Source of the DNA: Streptomyces caelestis
Lineage (GTDB): Bacteria; Actinomycetota; Actinomycetes; Streptomycetales; Streptomycetaceae
Direction of reading: 5' to 3'
Assembly (NCBI RefSeq): GCF_001279005.1
Contig: NZ_LGCN01000001.1
Coordinates: 62,001-126,000, forward strand
Length of the DNA stretch: 64,000 nucleotides
Positions within the stretch are counted from its first letter, which is position 1; each line of letters opens with the position of its first letter. This document shows positions 1 through 6,701 of this stretch, piece after piece. A program made the position numbers and the translations under genes. Under the pieces are notes generated by a model that saw only the letters and a program-made list of their open reading frames with translations, ran no database searches and had not been told where the DNA came from.

Positions 1-72
1 CATGCCTGTCACCCCTGAAGCGATGCGGAGCCGCTTCGTTCCTTGCCCTTTCCCTCCACAGGAGTTCACGTC

Positions 73-531
73 ATGAGCGACCGCCCCGGCCCGGCGCACG
101 CCACCAGCTCGGCGCTCGCCACCGAATCGATCATCGATCGCCTCCTCGACGCCTTGGACGAGCAGCAGCTCGACGAGCTGGCCAGGCGCGTCAGCACCCG
201 CCGCTTCGCACGGGTCGAGGCCCGGCTCCTGGCCGCGCTGCGCGCGGACAGTGCCGTGCTGCACCGCGACGGGCTCACCGACCATTCCGAGCCGGTCACC
301 CACGTCACCTTCAGCACGCACGACAACGACTACGACCCCGTGTGCTGGGGCGATAACGCTGTCGCCCGGCACGAGTCGGGGGCGAAGACCCCGGTCGACT
401 ACGGCGGCACCGACGTCGAGCACGCGCTGCGCGACTACTCCAGCTTCACCTGTCCCATAGCGGGATCGCGGCTGGTGGTCGACCTCAACACCGGCCAGTT
501 CACCGTCCGGGGCGCGTGGGAGCCCGCGTGA
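73..531 (+). CDS. hypothetical protein, 152 aa
   Basis: I do not recognise a family. The first half is acidic and helix-prone (Leu, Asp and Glu rich, about residues 18-60). The second half holds an aromatic and acidic block HDNDYDPVCWGDNAV (about 83-97) and ends in a strand-like VVDLNTGQFTV. There is no signal peptide or membrane segment, so it is probably cytoplasmic. The ATG at 73 is chosen because AGGAG at 60-64 sits 8 nt upstream; an in-frame ATG at 43 has no such site. It precedes two other small + strand genes with their own ribosome sites, perhaps one operon. No function is proposed. Confidence 0.7.
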   Translation: MSDRPGPAHATSSALATESIIDRLLDALDEQQLDELARRVSTRRFARVEARLLAALRADSAVLHRDGLTDHSEPVTHVTFSTHDNDYDPVCWGDNAVARHESGAKTPVDYGGTDVEHALRDYSSFTCPIAGSRLVVDLNTGQFTVRGAWEPA

Positions 532-617
532 ACCCGGGGCCTGCCAGCGCAGGGCGCGCCACCGAGCCCCGCCCCGCCCCTCCTCCTCTGTTTCCCCAGA
601 CCCCAAGGACTTTTCTG

Positions 618-1061
618 ATGAGCGAACGACTCGAATGGGCCCACGCCTCCAGCGGGGCTGAACTGCTCTTTCCCGGCGAGGACATCGACGGGGCGGTGGT
701 CGAGCCGGGCGAGATCGCCGTCGCCGTGTGGACCGGCAGCAACGGCATCGCCCTTCACGGCCCGCGAGAGGCAGTACGCGACCGGCTGCTCCAGCTGGCC
801 CTCGCCGTTCACCAGGCTCCCCCGGTCCCCTTCGCCGACGCGTGCATCCCGGAGCGGACCGACCCCCGCCGCTGGCGGCCGGCCCCGCTCCCCCGCCCGC
901 TGGCGCCCGGCCCCGCCGGACCGGCCCTGTGTGGAGGCGCCGACCGCCCGGCCGCCGCCGATCCCCGGCTGGCCACCTGCCCCGACTGCATCGAGAGGTG
1001 GAACAGCGACACCCCCCTCATCCGGCTCAGCCTGACCCACGCCGTCCCCGCACCGTCCTGA
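618..1061 (+). CDS. hypothetical protein, 147 aa, with C-terminal Cys pair
   Basis: Family not recognised. The N-terminal half is a mixed strand/helix segment (residues 1-70). A proline and arginine rich linker follows, then a C-terminal segment with a lone Cys and a CPDC motif near residue 125, which could bind a metal such as zinc. The ATG at 618 is preferred over the upstream in-frame start at 516 because AAGGA (605-609) lies 8 nt before it and because starting at 516 would overlap the previous gene. It lies 86 nt after the previous stop and is followed by a strong hairpin at 1092-1118. Confidence 0.65.
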   Translation: MSERLEWAHASSGAELLFPGEDIDGAVVEPGEIAVAVWTGSNGIALHGPREAVRDRLLQLALAVHQAPPVPFADACIPERTDPRRWRPAPLPRPLAPGPAGPALCGGADRPAAADPRLATCPDCIERWNSDTPLIRLSLTHAVPAPS

Positions 1062-1091
1062 TACCTCCGGCTGTCCTGCCCCGTCCACACG

Positions 1092-1118
1092 GCCGGACCC
1101 GCCCGACGCGGGTCCGGC
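1092..1118 (+). terminator. perfect 11-bp hairpin
   Basis: Two 11-nt arms (1092-1102 and 1108-1118) are perfectly complementary around a 5-nt loop, just after the stop at 1061 and 11 nt before the ribosome site of the next gene. No U-run follows, as is usual for actinomycete terminators. It could instead stabilise or attenuate the message into the gene at 1141. Confidence 0.5.
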
Positions 1119-1140
1119 TCCACATCCCGGAGGACCACAG

Positions 1141-1800
1141 ATGATCACCCCGAGCGCCCGCACGGCCGCCGCCGAAGCGCTCCTAGACCCACTCACCTCC
1201 GAGGCGTCCCAGTGGGCCAGCGACGACACCGAGGACCAGCAGCTGCTCGACGCAGTCGACGCCGCGGCCCCCGGCGACAAGCTCGCGCTGCTGCAGAACT
1301 CCAGCCTCGTCCCCTCCCACCTGTCCAAGGCGATCGGCGAGGCCCTGACCGTTCTGGACACCGCCACCTACGCACCCCCTGCGGGCACCCGCCGGCAGGC
1401 GGACTTGGCCTTCCTCGCCCTGGCAACCGTGATGGTCCGCGTCACCGGGACGAGCGTGAAGGAGGCCCGTGCCCGGGTGGAAGCCACCACCGGCGAGGAG
1501 ATCGACCCGGACGTGCCCCTCCTGGACGGCGTGCGCGTCAGCGCCCTGACCATCGAGCCGGGCACCGTCCGCCTGGACCAGCTCGGCAACGTTCTCGTCA
1601 CCACCCCTGGCAACCCGCACGCTGGTGCGCCCGCCGCGCTGCTGCCGCCCGCGATCCGCGCCAGCATCACCGACATCGTCGACTACTGCTGTGCCAGCGA
1701 GGAGCGCGATTTCGCCGACCAGGACGACGAAGGCCGCGCCCGGCACATCTTCACCGCACTGCGCCTGCTCCGGTCCTACCTCGACACACCGGCCGCGTAG
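1141..1800 (+). CDS. hypothetical protein, 219 aa
   Basis: Unrecognised soluble protein. Residues 1-85 are helical and acidic. A second helical region includes FLALATVMVRVTGTSVKEA (about 95-113), and a short strand-rich part follows (TIEPGTVRLDQLGNVLVTT, about 138-156). The C-terminus returns to helix and contains DYCCASEERDF. GGAGG at 1129-1133 lies 7 nt before the ATG, so the start is well supported. No signal peptide or transmembrane segment is visible. It is the last of three small co-oriented genes before the long non-coding partition region; nothing in the sequence tells its role. Confidence 0.7.
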   Translation: MITPSARTAAAEALLDPLTSEASQWASDDTEDQQLLDAVDAAAPGDKLALLQNSSLVPSHLSKAIGEALTVLDTATYAPPAGTRRQADLAFLALATVMVRVTGTSVKEARARVEATTGEEIDPDVPLLDGVRVSALTIEPGTVRLDQLGNVLVTTPGNPHAGAPAALLPPAIRASITDIVDYCCASEERDFADQDDEGRARHIFTALRLLRSYLDTPAA

Positions 1801-1885
1801 CCGCCGGCCCCCTGAGCGCGTTCCCGCCTTTGTCACCGAAAGGCTCCCCTGGACTGGCCCTGACCGACCACAGCGACGTCGTCTT

Positions 1886-2026
1886 CGGCTCGCCTGGACC
1901 TTCGCCCTCCTGAACACGCCGGTCCCGGCTGGCCCCGGCATCCTCACGGCCGCCGACTTCAGCCCACGCGAGCACCTCGGACGCACCGTCTATCTGCTCG
2001 CCCTCGGCACTCCGGGCACGCACAGG
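1886..2026 (+). pseudogene. short coding-like relic with no start
   Basis: One + frame through this stretch has about 42 of 47 codons ending in G or C, much higher than the flanking DNA, and reads as a plausible protein piece (LAWTFALLNTPVPAGPGILT, then HLGRTVYLLALGTPG). There is no start codon with a ribosome site, and after about 2030 the codon pattern collapses into A/T-rich non-coding DNA. I read it as the remains of a truncated gene of unknown family, possibly cut when the partition region was joined here. Confidence 0.25.
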
Positions 2027-2416
2027 GCTGTTTATGGCAGGTTTCGCCCAACGACCCTGGCCGATCAACACGTCCTTTTCTTGGTTTTGACCGAAGCCGA
2101 TTGGTCGCCGCGCTGTGTGACTAGCACACTCCATCTACGCGCAAGCGGGATGCTCTTGACAGTTTCATCACGTAGCTTGGCCGGGACGACGCTACGGCGT
2201 CAGGTTACTCGGGTTTCCGGAAACTGCAGATGCCGACATCTCACCACAACAGGAATGTGTCACGTAGAAATACTTTTCCAGTGGAACTCACGCTTCTTGT
2301 CATCACCTCTTTCTTGCAGACTCCCTCGGTCGCCACCCCTCCTTGGTGCTGGGTATCTAGTGGGTACGCCACTGCTTACTCCCTCTCGACCAACACGTCT
2401 TTACGTTGTATTCATT

Positions 2417-2516
2417 CTTGTAGGCATCTCTGTAGGCACGTAGACATCTCTGTAGGTATCTCTGTAGGTATCTCTGTATGGATGCCTGTTCGTCTGTAGG
2501 CATCGACTCACGTAGT
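2417..2516 (+). repeat. left 12-bp iteron array (GTAGG repeats)
   Basis: Tandem units close to CTGTAGGTATCT place GTAGG-type cores at 2420, 2432, 2440, 2452, 2464, 2476 (GTATG), a weak one at 2488, then 2496 and 2512. Steps are 12 bp with occasional 8-bp steps. The matching array after parB (5376-5460) has the same unit and the same 12/8 phasing. Position on both sides of a parA/parB operon is what is known of plasmid centromere (parS/parC) sites, so this is the likely binding site of the ParB-like protein. Confidence 0.7.
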
Positions 2517-2867
2517 CACTTCGGTCGCCCCGCAACCTCTCGCCTTCTTTGCTCTCTTGTCCGACACTGCGCCCCCCTCACGCACTACTCCTCACTCACG
2601 CACGCCGCTGTCCTCGTTCTCGCTCACGCCCTGCCGTTCGACGGTCTTGTCTTTGCCACTTAGCTACCTGGTCTGGCACATCCCCTGACTCGTCCATGAC
2701 CGCCCCCCTCTCCCCGGGCGCTCTACGCCCCCTGACGCCCCCTCGACCGCACCCCGAAGCATCCCGCCCCTGGCGCTGACATCCACTCGCTGAACCCCAA
2801 CACCCACGACACGCCGCGCGCCTTGCCAGAGCACCAGCACCCGTCACAACTTCCTGTTATCGTCACC

Positions 2868-2886
2868 CGTGTCGCGTCGTGACACG
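2868..2886. promoter_or_regulatory. 19-bp palindromic operator, copy 1
   Basis: CGTGTCGCGTCGTGACACG is an imperfect palindrome with perfect 6-bp outer arms (CGTGTC/GACACG). The identical 19 bp recurs at 5601-5619, and a diverged copy lies at 2998-3016. It lies about 185 bp upstream of the parA start in the probable promoter region. Exact repetition ahead of parA and of the gene at 5680 suggests one regulator controls both, perhaps ParA/ParB itself or the HTH protein at 5680. Confidence 0.6.
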
Positions 2887-2997
2887 GAGTCCAGGCATCC
2901 AGTGCACGGGGCACGCCCCCAATGTCCGGTATACACAGCAGAGCGCACTTGTGATGCAGCAAATGGCAAGAACGAACACTCAGATACACCCCACTCG

Positions 2998-3016
2998 CGT
3001 GACACGACGCGACAGC
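2998..3016 (-). promoter_or_regulatory. diverged operator copy near parA
   Basis: Read on the minus strand this site matches the operator at 2868-2886 at 16 of the 18 leading positions. It lies 55 bp upstream of the parA start, nearer the expected promoter than copy 1, so the two sites could act together in autoregulation. Confidence 0.45.
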
Positions 3017-3069
3017 CGTCCTGGCGTTTCCCGCAGCCACCCTCTCAGCCACCTCCGGAGGCCTTCGCG

Positions 3070-4065
3070 ATGACTACAGCCCTTGCGAGCGCCATCGATG
3101 TCGCCAACGAGACATCGCTCCCTGCGCCGGTCGTGCTTGCCATCGCCACCCAGAAGGGTGGCGTTGGCAAGACCACCACAACGGTGAACTTGGGCGCACG
3201 CCTTGCCATGGCTGGCTACAACGTCCTGATCGTTGATCTTGAGCCCCAGGCGCAAGCTGGCACCGCGCTCGGAATCACCCTCGGCGGCCACGAAGATGAG
3301 GCGGCGAACGAGGCGGAACTGCAGCGGTCCCTCGGCTACATCTTGCAGATGGCCCTCCAGAAGTTCCCACGCCCCCACCTCAAGCAGGCGATGTTCGACC
3401 GCACCGATGACGTCCTGGGGGACTTCGAGGGCCACGGTCAGCTCTGCGTCCTCGCCTCGGAAGAGGCGTCCATGTCAGCGGCGCAGAACGCCTTCGTGAC
3501 GAAGCCTTACAAGGAGATCGTCACGCTCCGGCACCTCTTGCTTCAGGAGGCACGGGGCTTCCACTTCGTCCTCATCGACACGCCGCCGGCCGTTTCCCAC
3601 CTCAACGCGGTGGCCCTGGCAGCAGCCGATTACGTGGTAACTATCTGCATCCCGGAGTACCAGTCCATCAAGGGGGCCCTGGTTCTCAGTGCAGCCACGC
3701 ACGCCATCGCAACGAATACCGGGGGAGTGTGCGAGCCCCAGCTCCTTGGTGCTCTTCTCAACCGCTCCAACCCCGAGTCTGCCTGGACTAATCAGGACGT
3801 CGACATCCGCAACGCGATGATCGGCGACGGGATCAACGCCGAACCAGGACGAGGCCTCTTTCCGTTCGTTACAGATGTGCGCCGGGACGTCCGCATTTCA
3901 GAGTCATACATCCACGGTCGGCCCGCCGTAACGCGGTTCCCAAATCACTCGTGTGGCAAGCAGTACACGGGTGTTGTGGAGGAGATCCTGGACCGCATCC
4001 AGATGCCGCGCCAGAAGTGGACCATCGCCGATCCGATCGTCGTCGAGGAGAACGCCGATGCCTGA
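3070..4065 (+). CDS. parA: ParA-family partition ATPase
   Basis: A Walker-type ATPase of 331 residues that drives plasmid segregation by ATP-dependent cycling on nucleoid DNA together with a centromere-binding partner. A deviant Walker A motif, KGGVGKTTTTVN, lies at about residues 35-46. The switch region follows as LIVDLEPQAQAGTALGI (canonical D-PQ-x-x-x-T pattern, about 59-75), and a Walker B-type strand HFVLIDTPPA lies near 165. The N-terminus before the P-loop is only about 34 residues, with no HTH domain, so this is nearer the short ParA type than P1 ParA. The ATG at 3070 has GGAGG at 3057-3061, 8 nt upstream; a longer in-frame version from 2869 would run through the operators. It overlaps the next gene by 8 nt, so the two are co-translated. 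Confidence 0.9.
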   Translation: MTTALASAIDVANETSLPAPVVLAIATQKGGVGKTTTTVNLGARLAMAGYNVLIVDLEPQAQAGTALGITLGGHEDEAANEAELQRSLGYILQMALQKFPRPHLKQAMFDRTDDVLGDFEGHGQLCVLASEEASMSAAQNAFVTKPYKEIVTLRHLLLQEARGFHFVLIDTPPAVSHLNAVALAAADYVVTICIPEYQSIKGALVLSAATHAIATNTGGVCEPQLLGALLNRSNPESAWTNQDVDIRNAMIGDGINAEPGRGLFPFVTDVRRDVRISESYIHGRPAVTRFPNHSCGKQYTGVVEEILDRIQMPRQKWTIADPIVVEENADA

Positions 4066-5257
4066 GGAAGAAGCCTCCGGAGCGGAGCGGAAGCAGCCGA
4101 GAAAGAAGGCGACGAAGAAAGTGGCCGGTCTCCGGCCTCGTCCCGACCTACTCAGCAACCCCGCTCTCTCGGGTGCGGCAAGCGTGGCGGCTCGCTCAGT
4201 CCTAGGCCAGGGTGCCGGCGTTCAGCCCGTCAGGGCCGCCCAAGTGCCGCCCCCCGCATCACAGGATGCCGTTGCCGTACCAGGACCCAGCGCACCTCCC
4301 GACTCGCAGGGCGTTGTCGAGACACATCCGGCGGACACGACGCTGACGCAGGCCGACGTGGAACCGGCGGACAAGGAAGCCGAGTCCAGCACCATCACGT
4401 CTCTGTCGGTCTCCTCCTCGGAAGAGCAACCCAGGCAACCGGCACCCGTCGCAACGGCAGCACCGCACCCCGCTGAGCGGTCATCTGTTCCCGACGCCCC
4501 TGCACCTCCCGGCAGAACTACACCCGCAGACGGCGGCCAAAATGACTATCCGCCTTCTGCTCCTGAGCATGCTTCCTCTCCCCCTGATGTCTCTGGGGCA
4601 GCGCACCAACAGACCGAGCAGGTACCGCAAGACGATCGCGACGACGACGGAGCCTCTGGGAAGCAACCCGACGCTTCCGACGACGAACAGCCGAGTGATT
4701 CCGGGGAGGGATCGCTCTCCTCCCAGGCCTCTGAGTCGCGAGCAGGGGAGACACCGTCAGCAGGATCGCGTCGAAAGCGCTCGGCTCCTTCCCGCCAAGG
4801 CTCCAAGCTGGGGCCCGCGCACACGGCACTGCTCAACTCATGGCGTAGTAGCAGGGTGGACCTGAAGCTCCGCCGAGATGACTGGCAGACCCATCCCTTT
4901 CGCTTCGCAGCGGACTTGGTGACTCAGCTGAGCAAGCGGGTGGCGCAAGATTGTTCCTCCTCCGGCAAATCGCTGACGGCTGCGCAGTATGTTGACGCTG
5001 CAATGAGCCAGTATCTGCCGTCGACCATAGAGGAGCAGTTGGCACTCGCGGAGGAGTTTCTTCTCTCTCGCGAGACGGACGTCGGCACGGGGAAGCAGGC
5101 CAGCCATCGGGTCAGCCCGGAGGTGTATGCGATCGCAGCACCCCTGGCCAATGATCTTCGGGAAGCAGGGCACGCGCGCATCGCCGTTCACGTCTACTCA
5201 GGCGCTCTTGACCGCTTCCTCCGTGATCTCGAAGCAGAAGGGCCGCTCGGCAAGTAA
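4058..5257 (+). CDS. ParB-like partner with long disordered linker
   Basis: A 399-residue protein translationally coupled to parA, so very probably its centromere-binding partner. Residues 1-55 are basic (KQPRKKATKK). Residues 60-265 are a low-complexity, Pro/Ser/Asp/Glu-rich region that should be disordered. The folded part is the last 130 residues, with conserved-looking PFRFAADLVTQLSKRV and VSPEVYAIAAPLANDLREAG. I see no canonical ParB/Noc box (GERRxRA) or KorB-type HTH, so this is an analogue rather than a standard ParB; a ribbon-helix-helix or other compact DNA-binding fold in the C-terminal part is possible. GAGGAG (4045-4050) precedes the ATG by 7 nt. A strong terminator (5280-5321) and the right iteron array follow. 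Confidence 0.65.
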   Translation: MPEEEASGAERKQPRKKATKKVAGLRPRPDLLSNPALSGAASVAARSVLGQGAGVQPVRAAQVPPPASQDAVAVPGPSAPPDSQGVVETHPADTTLTQADVEPADKEAESSTITSLSVSSSEEQPRQPAPVATAAPHPAERSSVPDAPAPPGRTTPADGGQNDYPPSAPEHASSPPDVSGAAHQQTEQVPQDDRDDDGASGKQPDASDDEQPSDSGEGSLSSQASESRAGETPSAGSRRKRSAPSRQGSKLGPAHTALLNSWRSSRVDLKLRRDDWQTHPFRFAADLVTQLSKRVAQDCSSSGKSLTAAQYVDAAMSQYLPSTIEEQLALAEEFLLSRETDVGTGKQASHRVSPEVYAIAAPLANDLREAGHARIAVHVYSGALDRFLRDLEAEGPLGK

Positions 5258-5279
5258 GGGCGCGCCTACCTCACAGGTC

Positions 5280-5321
5280 CGCGGAGGCGCCGGCCACAGC
5301 AATGTGGTCGGCGCCTCCGCG
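5280..5321 (+). terminator. terminator of the parA-parB operon
   Basis: Arms 5280-5298 and 5303-5321 form a 19-bp stem with one mismatch around the tetraloop GCAA, 22 nt after the parB stop and followed by TTTG. It is the strongest rho-independent-type signal in this part of the window. Confidence 0.8.
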
Positions 5322-5375
5322 TTTGTACACGCCCTTCGAGCAGCACGGATAGCGACCGGTTGAGCAAAGTCTCTC

Positions 5376-5460
5376 GTAGGCAACTCGGTAGCTACATCTG
5401 TAGGTCCGTAGGGACTGCTGTAGTCATGTCTGTAGGGATGCCTGTAGGGATGTCTGTAGG
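5376..5460 (+). repeat. right 12-bp iteron array (GTAGG repeats)
   Basis: GTAGG/GTAGC/GTAGT cores start at 5376, 5388, 5400, 5408, 5420, 5432, 5444 and 5456: steps of 12, 12, 8, 12, 12, 12 and 12 bp. The best units read close to CTGTAGGGATGT. With the left array it brackets parA-parB and its terminator, as expected for a two-part partition centromere. Confidence 0.75.
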
Positions 5461-5513
5461 GATCTTGGCGCGTCCCTATGTTCGCATCGCTCGTCTCTCT
5501 TGAGGGCCTCGAC

Positions 5514-5532
5514 TATGACGCGACGCGACACG
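5514..5532 (-). promoter_or_regulatory. diverged operator half-conserved copy
   Basis: TATGACGCGACGCGACACG matches the minus-strand reading of the 19-bp operator at 14 of 19 positions, with the run ACGCGACACG nearly intact. It lies between the right iterons and the exact operator copy at 5601, suggesting a clustered regulatory site. Confidence 0.3.
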
Positions 5533-5600
5533 CAAACAGCTCGGTAGTACCGGACAATCCGGGCGAAAGTCCAGGTGGGGCAGCGAAAACCAGGGAAGGT

Positions 5601-5619
5601 CGTGTCGCGTCGTGACACG
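5601..5619. promoter_or_regulatory. 19-bp palindromic operator, copy 2
   Basis: Exactly the same 19 bp as at 2868-2886. It sits 61 bp upstream of the TTG start at 5680, a typical promoter position, so it is a likely operator for that gene. Two exact copies 2.7 kb apart in front of two separate transcription units point to one shared repressor or activator. Confidence 0.65.
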
Positions 5620-5679
5620 AGAACAGGCCGCCATGCGCTACGGTGATCCACAGCCTTACGGACACACACTGGAGACGCC

Positions 5680-6453
5680 TTGTCCGCCTACGTGCAGCCA
5701 GCCGTTCTTGCGAGCACGGCCAACGTCAACCGCTCCTGGGTGACCAAGGCCGCCCAACTTGGCCTCGTAAACTCAAGCGCACTCGACGGCGAAGACGTCA
5801 TTGTCGTGCGCGTGTTCGCGTTTGTGGACCAGCTTGTCTGGCCAGGCAAGAAGCGGTCCAGAAGCGAGGCTCGGGCGATGGAGCCCTGGCAGTCGCTTGC
5901 GGTCAACGCGGCGCGCGATGCTGCGCGTGACCCTGCGACCAAGATGGACTCGATCCTGTGGATCACCCCTGAAGGTGTGGAAGTCACCAACGATTTCGGC
6001 GCCCACACGGCCTTCGTCCTCGCCCATCAGCGGACCAACTTCGTCGCAGTCCCGATCGGCGAATGGATCGCTGAACTGCCGCCGAACTTGGAAACGATCT
6101 TCCACTGGCCCCGCAAGATCCTGGACACCACGATCACAGTCCAAGACACTGAGATCTCTCTGCTGGCTTTCAGCACCATTCCCCAACAGGTCACGGTGTT
6201 TGCCACGTCAAGGGCCGCCTTCGATGACACCACGTACCAAAAGGTGCGGCAGCATGCGTCATCGCAGCACCCTGGTTCGGCGCTTCGAATCATCGAGCAC
6301 CAGACGAAGGGGGGCCGATCCCACTGGGCCGAGCTCTACGACCTCCCTGACGGTGGGCTCATTCGACGTCCTTTGGACGACATAAGCCTTCGCAACGAGT
6401 ACGGGCCTCAACTCAAGCACTTCGGCCGGCGTCCTGACCGGGAAACAAAGTGA
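5680..6453 (+). CDS. unrecognised protein with N-terminal HTH-like segment
   Basis: 257 residues, family not recognised. Residues 7-30 (AVLASTANVNRSWVTKAAQLGLV) fit a MerR/excisionase-like helix-turn-helix, and the early Trp and Lys spacing agrees. The rest is a mixed fold with aromatic-rich strands (SILWITPEGVEVTNDFG, FVAVPIGEWIAELP) and no membrane segment. Start is TTG with GGAG at 5671-5674, 5 nt upstream; no better start exists in frame. It carries the same palindromic operator as parA 61 bp upstream, so it is probably a plasmid maintenance or control gene and might itself bind that operator. The following 248 nt hold a hairpin at 6580-6604. Confidence 0.6.
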   Translation: MSAYVQPAVLASTANVNRSWVTKAAQLGLVNSSALDGEDVIVVRVFAFVDQLVWPGKKRSRSEARAMEPWQSLAVNAARDAARDPATKMDSILWITPEGVEVTNDFGAHTAFVLAHQRTNFVAVPIGEWIAELPPNLETIFHWPRKILDTTITVQDTEISLLAFSTIPQQVTVFATSRAAFDDTTYQKVRQHASSQHPGSALRIIEHQTKGGRSHWAELYDLPDGGLIRRPLDDISLRNEYGPQLKHFGRRPDRETK

Positions 6454-6579
6454 CTTGCTGGGCATTCCAACAAGAAGCCAGCGGTCCGAGTCGGAGGAAA
6501 AGCACTGGCCTCCGCGGTGGTTCTCCCCTTGCAGCAGGCCTCTCTGAGAAACGCCCTGCAGGGGCTCATGTAGCAGGGC

Positions 6580-6604
6580 GGCCCGGGATCTGCGGTCCCG
6601 GGCC
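6580..6604 (+). terminator. perfect 9-bp hairpin
   Basis: GGCCCGGGA and TCCCGGGCC (6580-6588, 6596-6604) pair perfectly around a 7-nt loop. It separates the gene ending at 6453 from the one starting near 6702 and is a likely terminator. Confidence 0.65.
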
Positions 6605-6701
6605 ACTGCTGTTGTCGAGGAGGTGAGGCACAACCGACATCTCTAGCTGAATCGCGTCGCATGCCCGGCTGTTGTGCTACGGCCTAGCCCGCCGGGTGGC
6701 G

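Larger units (their letters stand above)
1801..3069. other. long non-coding region upstream of parA
   Basis: This 1.27-kb stretch has no convincing intact gene and is visibly more A/T-rich than its surroundings from about 2030 onward. It holds a short coding-like relic (1886-2026), an imperfect inverted repeat GTGTGACTAGCACAC (2115-2129), a perfect 12-bp palindrome GTTTCCGGAAAC (2213-2224), the left GTAGG iteron array (2417-2516) and two copies of the shared palindromic operator (2868-2886, 2998-3016). It probably acts as the centromere and control region of the partition operon and could also contain part of an origin; the origin role is a guess. Confidence 0.6.

Noticed and set aside
2417..2516. 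Repeat array considered as CRISPR
   Set aside because: Units are 12 bp in tandem without unique spacers, and no cas gene is present; the same unit flanks parA-parB, which fits iterons.
4058..5257. Naming the second partition gene as a standard parB
   Set aside because: No GERRxRA box or ParB HTH pattern is visible; position and coupling support only a functional analogue.
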